A stretch of 64,000 bases of DNA from DATKWD01 sp963704815 (GCA_963704815.1 CAVPHU010000003.1:186001-250000), one strand, 5' to 3'; positions 47,435 through 55,736 are shown, counted from the stretch's first letter. Translations and numbers: made by a program. Notes: generated by a model not told the origin, from the sequence alone.

Positions 47435-48006
47435 GCCTCCACCTCCCGCCGAGCGAGCTCTCGTCGAAGTGCGTTCTTGGCCCGGTGCAGCACGACGGCG
47501 AAGTGACGCTTCGAGAGACCGCTCGCGTCGGCGGCCTGCTCGTGGTCGAGGTTCGAGAAGTAGCGCAGCGAGAGCACCGTCCGGTAGCGCTCGGACAGCC
47601 CGTCGAGGGCGACCCGCAGCTCTTCGAGGTCGTCACCGCCCGGAGCGTCGTCGGGTTGCCGCTCGAATCGGTCGCTCGCCTGGAGCATCGCCGATCGGGC
47701 GGCATCGCCCTGCTCTCTTCCAACCCGTCGGCGGTGGTCGATGAGCTCGTTGGCCGCGATTCGGTGCACCCAGGCTCCGAACGCCCCACGGCTGGGCGAA
47801 TAGGACCCGAGGCTTCGGAGCGCCTTCTCGAACGTCGACGCCGTGAGATCCTCGGCGAGGGGCACCGAGCCGGTCCGTCGGAGCAGGAAGGTGTGGATCG
47901 GGGGAAGGTGGCGTCGATACAACAAGGCGAAGGCCTCCGGGTCGGTGCGCGCCCGATCGACGAGCTCACGCTCGCCGATCGCGCTGAGATGGTCGGATCC
48001 ATGCAC
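47431..48006 (-). CDS. RNA polymerase ECF-type sigma factor
   Basis: The product has 191 residues. Region 2 is RARTDPEAFALLYRRHLPPIHTFLL with LAEDLTASTFEKALRSLGSY and WVHRIAANELIDHRRR. Region 4 is DLEELRVALDGLSERYRTVLSLRYF with DHEQAADASGLSKRHFAVVLHRAKNAL. The start may be GTG 48006. The gene is coupled to the membrane protein that follows, so signal transduction across the membrane is likely. The downstream secreted fibronectin-like gene is divergent in position but on the same strand upstream. Confidence 0.9.
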   Translation of the reverse strand: MHGSDHLSAIGERELVDRARTDPEAFALLYRRHLPPIHTFLLRRTGSVPLAEDLTASTFEKALRSLGSYSPSRGAFGAWVHRIAANELIDHRRRVGREQGDAARSAMLQASDRFERQPDDAPGGDDLEELRVALDGLSERYRTVLSLRYFSNLDHEQAADASGLSKRHFAVVLHRAKNALRRELARREVEA

Positions 48007-48044
48007 CGACCTCGATTCTTGCGCCCGTGGGTTCGAGGTACCGA

Positions 48045-49316
48045 TCAGCGGGCCGGAACCGGGCGTTCCGTCACGGTCGGCACGGATCGATCGGTCGGCG
48101 CGTCGACGTTCTCGTCTGCGGGGCGGTCGGTGGGTGCCGGCTCGTGCGGCCGGGAATCGGCCGGCGTGGGATCGGCCGGCACCGGGGTCGGTGCGGGGCG
48201 GGGAATGGCGATGGTCACCGGCCCGCCCCCGCCGATGGCCTCACCGGCCCGGTCGAGCAGCACGACGGCGTAGCGATAGCGATGGCCGGCAGACACGTCA
48301 CGGTCGAAGGAGCGGTTGGGACCGTCGATGCCGGTCCGGAACAGCTCCTCGCGAGCCCCGTTGTCGACCGAGCGGTAGAGGACGTAGCCCCGGGCGTCGG
48401 GGTGGGTGGCTTCCTCCCATGTGCACGCCACGCCGCGATGATCGCCGTCGCTCGTCAGCGTGCAGTCGAATCGCAGTTCCTCGTCGGGAATCGGCCGCAG
48501 CCCGGCGGTCGAGGGTCCGCCCTTGCCGATGACGTTGCCGTTGGCATCGACCGCCTGGATGCCGTAGGTGTAGCGAACACCTCGCCGCACCTTCTCGTCG
48601 AGGAAACGGGTCGTGGACACCTCACGGGTTTCGAGCACAGTCTCGCGCACGTCGCCGTTGCTGCGGATCAGGCGGTAGCCGGCGAATCGTGGGTGCTGGC
48701 TCTCGCTCCACTCGCAGAAGATGCCCGTGCCGCGGTCGCCGTCGACGCCGTCGCAGGCCAGCTCGAGCTGCTCGTTGCGCACCAGGGCGACGCGCACGGT
48801 GTCGCTCCAGCCCAGCGTGCGTCCGCGCCCGTCGACGATCTCGACGGCGTAGTGGTAGGTGTGACCGGCCGACACGTCGGTGTCGACGTTCGACCGGAAG
48901 TCGAGCCCGCCGCGAGCGATGATCCGACGGTGGTCGCGCGGGTTCGGCACGTCGACGGCCCGCCAGAGGCGATAGCCGGCGGCTGCCGCGGTCGACGCCT
49001 CGCTCCACTTGCAGCCGATGGAGTGGCCGCCGTCGCGGGTGGAGGACTCGCACGCCAACCGCACCCGGTCCCGGTTGCGCTCGTCGACGTCGATCTTCTC
49101 GGTGTCGCCCGTCGGGTCGGTGGTGGGCTCGGCAGCATCGGTCGGTGCGCGGGTCTCGTCGTCCGCCGGGCCGGAGTCACGGGGCGGAGTTGCCTCATCC
49201 GATCCGGCGGACGACGAGGAAGGTGCACCATCGGCGCCGGCGAAGGCCAACGTCGGAGCGAGGGAGACCGTTGCGGCCACCAGGAGGGCGACCACCAGTC
49301 GGATCGGACGTTGCAC
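48045..49316 (-). CDS. Secreted fibronectin-type repeat protein
   Basis: GTG 49316 was chosen because GAAAGGAA lies just upstream and a good signal peptide follows (VALLVAATVSLAPTLAFA), giving 423 residues. After an acidic linker there are three repeated domains of about 90 residues. Each opens with LACES/LACDG/FDCTL, then a W-E-A/S motif (KWSEAST, EWSESQH, TWEEATH), and ends with GYRL/GYVLYR and HTYHYAVEI-like strands. The C-terminus is a long Pro/Asp-rich tail. Such repeats usually bind partners or carbohydrates on the cell surface. Confidence 0.75.
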   Translation of the reverse strand: MQRPIRLVVALLVAATVSLAPTLAFAGADGAPSSSSAGSDEATPPRDSGPADDETRAPTDAAEPTTDPTGDTEKIDVDERNRDRVRLACESSTRDGGHSIGCKWSEASTAAAAGYRLWRAVDVPNPRDHRRIIARGGLDFRSNVDTDVSAGHTYHYAVEIVDGRGRTLGWSDTVRVALVRNEQLELACDGVDGDRGTGIFCEWSESQHPRFAGYRLIRSNGDVRETVLETREVSTTRFLDEKVRRGVRYTYGIQAVDANGNVIGKGGPSTAGLRPIPDEELRFDCTLTSDGDHRGVACTWEEATHPDARGYVLYRSVDNGAREELFRTGIDGPNRSFDRDVSAGHRYRYAVVLLDRAGEAIGGGGPVTIAIPRPAPTPVPADPTPADSRPHEPAPTDRPADENVDAPTDRSVPTVTERPVPAR

Positions 49317-49374
49317 GGCGATTCCTTTCGAAGGTTGAGCGTTCACCGTGTTCAACGAACGTGCAGCGACTCGA

Positions 49375-49404
49375 TTACACCGCAACGCCGATCGCCGGTA
49401 GTTT
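49375..49404 (+). promoter_or_regulatory. Promoter of the bS22 gene
   Basis: TTACAC (49375-49380) and TAGTTT (49399-49404) are separated by 18 bases, with ATG 10 bases after the second box. A nearly leaderless mRNA is predicted, which suits a very small, highly expressed ribosomal protein. Confidence 0.55.
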
Positions 49405-49414
49405 CGTTGTCCTC

Positions 49415-49516
49415 ATGGGATCTCTCGTCAAGAAGCGCCGCAAGCGGATGCGGAAGAAGAAGCACAAGAAGATGCTCAAGCGCACCCGCTTCCAGCGGCG
49501 CGCCATGGGCAAGTAG
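49415..49516 (+). CDS. 30S ribosomal protein bS22 (AURKAIP1/COX24 domain protein)
   Basis: The product has only 33 residues, read from ATG 49415, and is almost entirely Lys and Arg (VKKRRKRMRKKKHKKML then RTRFQRR). It matches the actinobacterial protein first seen as an extra density in mycobacterial 30S subunits. It would be missed by gene finders with a length cutoff. The gene stands alone between two minus-strand genes. Confidence 0.93.
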   Translation: MGSLVKKRRKRMRKKKHKKMLKRTRFQRRAMGK

Positions 49517-49535
49517 CGCACCACCTGCGCTTGCA

Positions 49536-50249
49536 TCACGACGTCCCGGTCGTCGCTGCCGGGACCGTGTGCACCACCATGCGATCAGGGCCGGGGTGGT
49601 CGCCCTCGACGAACCACGTCGAGCCCGAACCAGCGAGCACCGGAGTCTGACCCGTTGCGTCACCGAGTGCGTCGCGCCATCGGGCGAGTTCGGGCACGAC
49701 CTTCAGCGCCGCCGGTTCGAGGTCGTTGGGGCCATCGGCGGCGGGCCCTCCGAGGTCATCCCACGCCGCATAGACCTCGGGCGTCGAACAGTGCAGCCCC
49801 GGGAGCACGAGGGTGAAGGTCATCTCGGCGAAACCGAGCGGCTCGACCAGCTCGCCGATCCCGCCGACGCGGGCCCGCCCTCCGACCAGGCAGAACGGCA
49901 CGTCGGCCCCGATGGCCGACGCCACGCCGAGGTCGCGACATCCCGCCCACCGCAGGACGGCTGCGGCATCCGTGCTCCCGCCTCCGAGCCCGCCCCCCGG
50001 GGGGATGTGCTTCTCGAGACGGACCGATGCCGTCCGGTCGACGGCGCGAAGGGCGCGGTTGACCAGGTTGTCGGGACCCGGGTCGATGTCGGACCCGACG
50101 ATGTCGAGGCCGTCGCCCGGACCGATGGTGAGCCGGTCGGCGAGATCGAGGGACACCATCTCGGCGTCGATGAGGTGGTGTCCGTCGTTGCGGACGCCGA
50201 CGATTCGCAGCTCGCGGGTCAGCTTGGCGTGGGCGACGACCACCGTCAT
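49536..50249 (-). CDS. ispE: 4-diphosphocytidyl-2-C-methyl-D-erythritol kinase
   Basis: IspE phosphorylates CDP-methylerythritol in the MEP isoprenoid pathway. The product has 237 residues from ATG 50249, which overlaps the ksgA stop as ATGA. The catalytic Lys lies in VVAHAKLTREL, the ATP loop is IPPGGGLGGGSTDAAA, and the GHMP C-terminal motif is LAGSGSTWFV. It is about 50 residues shorter than most IspE proteins; the loss is spread over loops, and the catalytic motifs are all present. The gene order ksgA-ispE is normal. Confidence 0.88.
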   Translation of the reverse strand: MTVVVAHAKLTRELRIVGVRNDGHHLIDAEMVSLDLADRLTIGPGDGLDIVGSDIDPGPDNLVNRALRAVDRTASVRLEKHIPPGGGLGGGSTDAAAVLRWAGCRDLGVASAIGADVPFCLVGGRARVGGIGELVEPLGFAEMTFTLVLPGLHCSTPEVYAAWDDLGGPAADGPNDLEPAALKVVPELARWRDALGDATGQTPVLAGSGSTWFVEGDHPGPDRMVVHTVPAATTGTS

Positions 50250-51073
50250 GAGCCGGTCGCCTGAGTCTGTGCCGCCCGGGTGAGTGCGATCCACCCGTCG
50301 AGGTCGACGTCCTCGGGTCGGCAGGTCGGCGCGACGGCTGCGGCCGTGAACACCGTGGGGTCGAGCCGATCGCCCAGCGACTTGCGGAGCATCTTGCGTC
50401 GCTGGCCGAAGGCCGTGTCGAGCAGTTCGGCCAGTGCGATGGGCGACACGTCTTCGGGCTGACGGTCGTGGCGATCGACCTTCACCAGCGCCGAGTCGAC
50501 ACGCGGACGGGGCACGAAGACCGTGGGTGGCACCGACCCGACGATCTCGGCATCGGCCCACCAGGCGAGCTTGACCGACGGGATGCCGTAGGTCTTGGAG
50601 CCCGGACCGGCCACCAATCGCTCCGCCACCTCCTGCTGGACCATGACGAGCAGCGAGTCGACCATCGGCGCCGACTGCAGCACGTCGAGCACGAGGGTGG
50701 CCCCGATGTTGTAGGGCAGGTTGGCCACCAGCTTCCAGGTCGACCTCGAGGCGAGCAGATCGACCCAGTCGACCTCGAGAGCGTCGGCGACCACGACCTC
50801 CACGTCGTCGTCGGTGACCTCGGCGACGATGGCCGCCAGGGTCGGGTCGATCTCGACCGCCACGACCGAGGCGCCGGCCTCGCGCAGGGCAAGGGTCAAC
50901 GACCCGACGCCGGGCCCGATCTCGACGACGGCGTCGCCGGGGTGCACCCCGGCCAGCCGGACGACTCGCCGCACCGTGTTGGGGTCAGCCACGAAGTTCT
51001 GGCCGAGTGACCGGCGGGGCTCGGCGCCCGCGGCGTCGAGAAGCGCTCGCACCTGCTGGCGGCTGTGGGTCAC
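50246..51073 (-). CDS. rsmA: 16S rRNA dimethyladenosine transferase KsgA
   Basis: KsgA dimethylates two adjacent adenosines in helix 45 of 16S rRNA. The product has 275 residues from GTG 51073. The N-terminal SLGQNFVAD, the SAM loop VVEIGPGVGSLT (49-60), VEIDPTLA, and the target-base motif VANLPYNIGATLV are present. QREVAERLVA-like, VFVPRPRVDSALV and FGQRRKMLRKSL complete the family pattern. It starts 2 bases after the barrel protein gene. Confidence 0.95.
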   Translation of the reverse strand: MTHSRQQVRALLDAAGAEPRRSLGQNFVADPNTVRRVVRLAGVHPGDAVVEIGPGVGSLTLALREAGASVVAVEIDPTLAAIVAEVTDDDVEVVVADALEVDWVDLLASRSTWKLVANLPYNIGATLVLDVLQSAPMVDSLLVMVQQEVAERLVAGPGSKTYGIPSVKLAWWADAEIVGSVPPTVFVPRPRVDSALVKVDRHDRQPEDVSPIALAELLDTAFGQRRKMLRKSLGDRLDPTVFTAAAVAPTCRPEDVDLDGWIALTRAAQTQATGS

Positions 51074-51074
51074 C

Positions 51075-51548
51075 TCACCACTCGATGCGCACCGTGACGA
51101 CCGAATCGTCCGTTCCGGGTGCCAGCTCCGCGAACACCGACCGGTCGACTTCGATGATCCGATCGGCGACGTAGGGTCCGCGTTCCGACACGACACAGGT
51201 GGTCGATGCTCCGGTCGAGATGTTGGTCACGCGGACGACCGTCTCGAAGGCGATGGTCCGGTGATGACAGGCGCCCGGGTCGAGATCGGCCCAGGCCGCC
51301 TGCCCCTCCTCGAACCTGGCCTTGCGCGACGGGGGCGGCGGTGGGGGTGCCGATGCGGGGGGCGCTTCCTCCGCGCCCGCCAGGTCGTCGGCGTCGTCGG
51401 CGACGTCGGTGATCGAGTCCGGTGCATCGCTCGAACCCGACGAGTCGAACCCGAACCATCCGAAGACGAGCATCGGAACGACCACGACGGTCACCCCCAG
51501 GGCGACGAGCAGGCGGCGCGAGCTGACGCGTGCGATTGGTTCGTCCAC
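51075..51548 (-). CDS. Membrane-anchored double-psi barrel (RlpA/3D-like) protein
   Basis: The product has 157 residues from GTG 51548, chosen because GGAGGT lies 6 bases upstream. A membrane anchor lies at about residues 14-34 (LLVALGVTVVVVPMLVFGWF), followed by an acidic and Pro-rich linker. The last 70 residues (ACHHRTIAFETVVRVTNISTG, then CVVSERGPYVADRIIEVDRSVF) form a double-psi barrel like those of RlpA and of the C-terminus of resuscitation-promoting factors. The gene occupies the place where many actinobacteria carry rpfB between tatD and ksgA, but it has no lysozyme-like Rpf domain. Confidence 0.75.
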   Translation of the reverse strand: MDEPIARVSSRRLLVALGVTVVVVPMLVFGWFGFDSSGSSDAPDSITDVADDADDLAGAEEAPPASAPPPPPPSRKARFEEGQAAWADLDPGACHHRTIAFETVVRVTNISTGASTTCVVSERGPYVADRIIEVDRSVFAELAPGTDDSVVTVRIEW

Positions 51549-51601
51549 CGGTCCACCTCCCTGTCGACTCGTCGGGGCCGAAGAGCGCACCGACGGTAGT
51601 G

Positions 51602-52357
51602 TCAGCGGGGCAGGCCGTACACGTCGGCGGCGTTGCTGCGGGTGGTGCGAGCGACCTCGTCGACCGGAATCCCCTTGAGTTCGGCCACCACTTCACCGAC
51701 CCGGACCACGTGGGCGGGTTCGTTGCGCTTGCCCCGGTGAGGGACGGGCGCCAGGTAGGGGCTGTCGGTCTCGACGAGCAACCGATCGAGCGGTGTGGCG
51801 ACGACGGCCGCGTGCACGTCGGTGGCCGACGGAAAGCTCACGATCCCCGAGATGGACAGATGCCCCCCTCGCTCGACGCAGGCCTCGGCTTCCTCGACGC
51901 CGCCGGTGAAGCAGTGGAACACCGTGCGTTCGGGCATCCCCTCGCGATCGAGGATCTCGAACGTCTCGGCCCAGGCCTCACGGGTGTGGATCACCAGCGC
52001 CATGCGGCGCGCGAGCGCCAGGCCGATCTGGGCGGCGAACACCTCACGCTGGACCGGCCGGGGCGAGTGGTCGTAGTGGAAGTCGAGCCCGCACTCGCCG
52101 ACCGCCACGACCTCGGGCTCGGCCAGCAAGTCCGCGATGCCGTCGAGACCACCGGCGGCCTCGTGAGGGTGCACCCCGACCGTCGCGTACACGCCGTCGT
52201 GCCGTCGGGCGAGGTCGACCGCCCGCTGGCTGGTGGCCAGGTCGGTTCCGACGGTGATCATGGTGCCGACACCAGCTGCCCGCGCCGCGGCCAGGTCGCG
52301 CTCGCCGTCGGGCCCGTCGTCGAGATGACAGTGGTCGTCGACCCAGACCGCCCCCAC
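51602..52357 (-). CDS. tatD: TatD family metal-dependent DNase
   Basis: The product has 251 residues from GTG 52357. Metal ligands appear in DDHCHLDD (His9 and His11), VGECGLDFHYD, LVIHTREA, VFHCFTGG and LVETDSPYLAP. TatD enzymes are 3'-5' exonucleases acting on DNA and RNA, and are sometimes linked to oxidative damage repair. It starts 2 bases after the metG stop, in the conserved metG-tatD order. Confidence 0.94.
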   Translation of the reverse strand: MGAVWVDDHCHLDDGPDGERDLAAARAAGVGTMITVGTDLATSQRAVDLARRHDGVYATVGVHPHEAAGGLDGIADLLAEPEVVAVGECGLDFHYDHSPRPVQREVFAAQIGLALARRMALVIHTREAWAETFEILDREGMPERTVFHCFTGGVEEAEACVERGGHLSISGIVSFPSATDVHAAVVATPLDRLLVETDSPYLAPVPHRGKRNEPAHVVRVGEVVAELKGIPVDEVARTTRSNAADVYGLPR

Positions 52358-52358
52358 G

Positions 52359-53990
52359 TCAGTCCTCGTCGAGCGTGTCGAGATCGATCTTGGCGAAGAG
52401 CGGGCTCGGCGCCGGGATCGGAGTGCCCGGCACCAGTGGCGTCCGTTGCCAGCCGGCGGGTTCGCCCAGGATGTCCGACAAGCGCTCGCACGTGAAGGGG
52501 AGGAAGGGGCTGAGGGCCACCCGTGCACCGTTGATGGCCTCGAGCGCGGTCCCGAGCACCACGGAGGCCCGATCAGGGTCGGTCTTCTGCAGCTTCCACG
52601 GCTCGGTGGCGTTGAGGTAGGCGTTGGCGGCCTGCGCCGCGTCGAGACCGTGGCGCAGCGCGTTGCGGAGCTCGACCCGCTCGATCGCCTCGCCGGCGGC
52701 GACGAGATCGGCGTCGACCTCGCTCAGCAACGCTTCGTCCTCGGCCGTTCGACCTTCGGCCGGTGGCACCTCGCCGAGGTTCTTGTGCACCATCGAGAGC
52801 ACCCGGTTGACCAGGTTGCCCCAGGTGGCCACCAGCTCCTCGTTGATGCGGCGGGCGATCTCGTCGACCGACAGGTCGGTGTCGCTCTGCTCGGGCAGTG
52901 AGGCGGCGAGGGCGAACCTGAGCGAGTCGGGCTCGAACAGATCGAGGCCCTCGTTGATCGTGAGGCCCACGCCACGGCTGGCCGAGGCCTTGCCACCCTT
53001 GAACGTCACGAAGTGGTTGGCCGGCACGTCGGTGGGCAGGTTCAGCCCGCCGTACCCGATGAGCTGGGACGGCCAGATGATGGCGTGGAACGGGATGTTG
53101 TCCTTGCCCACGAAGTAGTACGACTCGGCCTCGGGATCGGTCCACCAGCGCTTCCACGCGTCGGGGTCGCCCGTGCGTTCGGCCCACTCCTTGCTGGCCG
53201 ACAGGTAGCCGATCACGGCATCGAACCAGACATAGATGCGCTTCCCGGGCCCGAGGTCGTCGACCGGGAGCTCGACGCCCCAGTCGATGTCGCGGGTGAT
53301 GGCCCGGTCGCGCAGGCCCTCGGCGATCCATCCTTTGGCGAAGTTGAGCACGTGCGGCCGCCAGCCGACGCGGGAGTCGAGCCACTCGGCCAACTCGGTC
53401 TCGAAGTCCGACAACCGGAGGTAGAAGTGCTCGGTCTCGCGCAGCACCGGGGTGGCCCCGGTGAGCTTGGACGTCGGGTCGATGAGATCGATCGGGTCGA
53501 GGGTTCGGCCGCAGTTCTCGCACTGGTCGCCTCGGGCCTCGGGGTACTCGCAGTACGGGCAGGTGCCCTCGATGTAGCGATCGGGCAGGAAGCGCCCGCC
53601 CGCTTCGTCGTAGTACTGCTCGCTGACCCGGCGGTCGATGTGACCCTTGTCCAGCAACGTGAGGAAGACGTCCTGGGTGACGGCCGCGTGATTGGATGTC
53701 CCGGTCGAGGTGTAGAGATCCCAGCTGATGCCGATGCGCTCCCAGCCCTCGACGAACTCGGCGTGGTAGCGGTCGACGATCTCCTGGGGCGACACGCCCT
53801 CGGCCTCGGCCCGGACCGTGATCGGTGTGCCGTGGACATCGGTGCCGCTGACCATGAGCACGTCGTTGCCCTTCAGCCGGTGGTAGCGGGCGAAGATGTC
53901 GGCCGGGAGATAGGCACCCGCGAGATGACCCAGGTGGCGCGACCCGGACGCGTAGGGCCAGCCGACGGCGACGAGGATGGGCGTGGTCAT
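52359..53990 (-). CDS. metG: Methionyl-tRNA synthetase
   Basis: MetG charges tRNA-Met. The product has 543 residues from ATG 53990. The HIGH motif is HLGH (19-22), the zinc knuckle has Cys144, Cys147, Cys157 and Cys160 (TCPYCEYPEARGDQCENCG), and the KMSKS equivalent is KASASRG. The C-terminal anticodon-binding domain contains ATWGNLVNRVLSM and the end region lacks the optional EMAP domain. A -10-like TAACCT lies on the minus strand at 54005-54000, 9 bases before the start, suggesting a short leader. Confidence 0.96.
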   Translation of the reverse strand: MTTPILVAVGWPYASGSRHLGHLAGAYLPADIFARYHRLKGNDVLMVSGTDVHGTPITVRAEAEGVSPQEIVDRYHAEFVEGWERIGISWDLYTSTGTSNHAAVTQDVFLTLLDKGHIDRRVSEQYYDEAGGRFLPDRYIEGTCPYCEYPEARGDQCENCGRTLDPIDLIDPTSKLTGATPVLRETEHFYLRLSDFETELAEWLDSRVGWRPHVLNFAKGWIAEGLRDRAITRDIDWGVELPVDDLGPGKRIYVWFDAVIGYLSASKEWAERTGDPDAWKRWWTDPEAESYYFVGKDNIPFHAIIWPSQLIGYGGLNLPTDVPANHFVTFKGGKASASRGVGLTINEGLDLFEPDSLRFALAASLPEQSDTDLSVDEIARRINEELVATWGNLVNRVLSMVHKNLGEVPPAEGRTAEDEALLSEVDADLVAAGEAIERVELRNALRHGLDAAQAANAYLNATEPWKLQKTDPDRASVVLGTALEAINGARVALSPFLPFTCERLSDILGEPAGWQRTPLVPGTPIPAPSPLFAKIDLDTLDED

Positions 53991-54068
53991 GGACCGGCGA
54001 GGTTACCGGTCGCCCTCGCCAGGCCCGCAGAGGGATTCGCCGCGGCGGTGGCGTTGCTCGATCGTTGC

Positions 54069-54090
54069 TGTCACACCCCCTGCGGACACT
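54069..54090 (+). promoter_or_regulatory. RecA-NDp/PafBC-like promoter element, copy 2
   Basis: TGTCACAC (54069-54076), eight bases, then GACACT (54085-54090). ATG 54097 lies 28 bases after the first T, exactly as at 6331. The 13 leading bases are identical to copies at 6331 and 57288(-), which is unlikely by chance for three independent gene starts. Confidence 0.6.
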
Positions 54091-54096
54091 GGGGAG

Positions 54097-54353
54097 ATGA
54101 GGCCGTTCGCGATGGCTGAGCCGACCCCGGTCGAACTCCGAACCGGGAGCCGCTGGTGGGACGCTCCGGGCGAAGTTCGCGGAATCAACCTGCGTTCGTG
54201 GCTCGTGCTCGAACTGGCCGAGTCGGGCCGATCGATCACCGTGGCCGAACTCGTCGAGCGGGTGCAGATGTCGGGGCTACGGGTCGAGGGGCGCGCCAGC
54301 AAGACGATCAGCGACCCGGCCGCCGAACTGCCCGAGGTTCGCCTGGCCCGTGA
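54097..54353 (+). CDS. Small putative DNA-binding protein under a DNA-damage-like promoter; end uncertain
   Basis: Translation from ATG 54097 gives a short linker, then EVRGINLRSWLVLELAESGRSITVAELVERVQMSGLRVEGRASKTISD, which looks like a winged-helix module. Beyond SKTISD the reading no longer looks protein-like and the frame stays open into the DUF998 gene, so a frameshift near 54310-54330 is likely. One missing base would give a stop at 54351-54353 and a product of about 85 residues. The family is not one I recognise. Confidence 0.5.
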
Positions 54354-54520
54354 GTTCTTCACTTCGCTCCGTACTGTCGCTCAGACGCGGAACGGTCCCC
54401 ACTCGACGTTCTGTGTGTCACGTCCCGCCACCCTGCGTCCACCAAAGACGCCAGGGATTACCCACATATCCTCACGTCGGTGCGTTCAACCCCTCGTACC
54501 GACCATGCGGACTTCGGGTC

Positions 54521-54538
54521 TGCGCGTTCGAACGTGCA
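54521..54538. promoter_or_regulatory. Near-perfect 18-bp palindrome upstream of the DUF998 gene
   Basis: TGCGCGTTCGAACGTGCA reads the same on both strands except at one symmetric pair, with a core of CGTTCGAACG. It ends 33 bases before GTG 54572. This is a plausible operator for a dimeric regulator; the spacing is wrong for an actinobacterial LexA box. The bound protein is unknown. Confidence 0.4.
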
Positions 54539-54571
54539 AGCAACTCCTCGTCCAGCTGCGAGACTCGGATC

Positions 54572-55159
54572 GTGCTGAGACGAACGGCCGGCCTGTGGGG
54601 AGCCCTCGGTTTCGGAGGGGCGGCGGTCCTTGCGGCACGGCGCCAGCCGGGCTATTCCCACAGGCGAAATCATGTGAGCGGGCTTGCCTCGCATGGGCAG
54701 GAGTCCGCCGCGTTCATGATCCCGGGATTCATCGTCCTGGCCGCAGCACAGGGTGTCCTCTCGGCACCGACGCCGAGTGTCCAACGCTTGGCCCGTGCGG
54801 CTGCGGCCACCACGCTCGTCGCCGGACTGGTACGGGTCAGCGATCCGCGCTGCCCACAGCCAGGAGACCCCGACGCCACCAGATCCGACCTCGGACACGG
54901 CGTCGCCAGCATCGCCACGTTCGTCCTCTGGACCGTGATGCCGATCGTTGCCGCTCGAGATCAGCCGACGGGCTGGTACCAACGCTTCGCTCGCGCCATG
55001 GTCGTGCCGACCATCGTGGCGTTCGTCGGCGCCGGGGCAACGACGCAACTCGACTCTGGGGCCAAGGGCATCGCCCAGCGAGCGTTCCTCGCATCAGTGT
55101 TCCTGTTCCAGGCAGCCACCGGCCTCGCGCACGGGCCGACGCGCACGCTCTCGACCTAG
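54572..55159 (+). CDS. DUF998 family membrane protein
   Basis: The product has 195 residues from GTG 54572 with about six membrane segments. The family opening GLWGALGFGGAAVLAARRQPGYSHRRNHVSGLASHGQ and the following GFIVLAAAQGVL are characteristic, as is the Cys/Pro loop DPRCPQPGD. DUF998 proteins have no proven activity. The GTG was chosen because no ATG precedes the first segment in frame. Confidence 0.75.
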   Translation: MLRRTAGLWGALGFGGAAVLAARRQPGYSHRRNHVSGLASHGQESAAFMIPGFIVLAAAQGVLSAPTPSVQRLARAAAATTLVAGLVRVSDPRCPQPGDPDATRSDLGHGVASIATFVLWTVMPIVAARDQPTGWYQRFARAMVVPTIVAFVGAGATTQLDSGAKGIAQRAFLASVFLFQAATGLAHGPTRTLST

Positions 55160-55337
55160 CGCCGCGGCCCTCGAGAACCTCTGCCCCGAAGCCGACCCAC
55201 TGCCGGTTCCGGAGCGAACGGTCCACTACGACCGGCCCGGCGCGATCCGAACGGTTGCTCAGCTTTCATCAGCGATGTGAGCAGATGCGCACAATCCGTG
55301 AGGTTGTCAGTGGGAGCGTCGACGGCGCCGAAGAACG
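55160..55337. other. Intergenic region between DUF998 and vapC
   Basis: About 178 bases between convergent genes. TTGTCAGTG occurs at 55302 on the plus strand, but the -10 position reads GACGGC and no gene follows on that strand, so I do not call a promoter. No terminator with a T-run was found. Confidence 0.5.
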
Positions 55338-55724
55338 TCAGATCCGCTGAACCACGAGCTCGAGACCGAGCGCATCTCGCAGCCGCTCCAAGTCGCCGAC
55401 GTCGCTGGTGATGACGAGGTCGCCGCGCGACGCGGCACCGACGGCGACGGAGGCGTCGACGACATCGGTTGTCTTGGAGATGCCGCACGCCGCGCCCGCC
55501 GAACGAGCCCGAGCTTCGTTGAGATCCTCGACCCGACAACCCGTCAGCAGGCGAGACAGGTGGGCCTGCGGCCCGCCGCGCCAGCTCTGGCACAGGACTC
55601 CGGCCGGAACCGTCGGCACGCGTCCACGTTCGAGCGCGCGCCGGTGTAGCGCCCACATGCGCCGTTCGTTGCGTTCGGCGGCGATGAGGGCGCCGGTGTC
55701 GTACGTGACTCCGGATGTCGTCAC
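55338..55724 (-). CDS. VapC-like PIN domain ribonuclease toxin
   Basis: The product has 128 residues from GTG 55724. The acidic PIN site is visible: Asp9 in TYDTGALIAAE, Glu17, Asp87/Asp90 in TTDVVDASVAV and Asp108 in ITSDVGDLERL. VapC toxins cut tRNA or rRNA when the antitoxin is degraded. The antitoxin gene precedes it by 12 bases. All catalytic acids are present, so it could be active. Confidence 0.85.
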   Translation of the reverse strand: MTTSGVTYDTGALIAAERNERRMWALHRRALERGRVPTVPAGVLCQSWRGGPQAHLSRLLTGCRVEDLNEARARSAGAACGISKTTDVVDASVAVGAASRGDLVITSDVGDLERLRDALGLELVVQRI

Positions 55725-55736
55725 GGGTTCGACCGG

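Noticed and set aside
54521..54538. LexA (SOS) box
   Set aside because: The two half-sites are back to back (GTTCGAAC) rather than separated as GAAC-N4-GTTC, so it does not match the actinobacterial LexA box.
55302..55325. TTGTCAGTG as another RecA-NDp/PafBC-type promoter
   Set aside because: The -10 position reads GACGGC, and no gene begins downstream on that strand.
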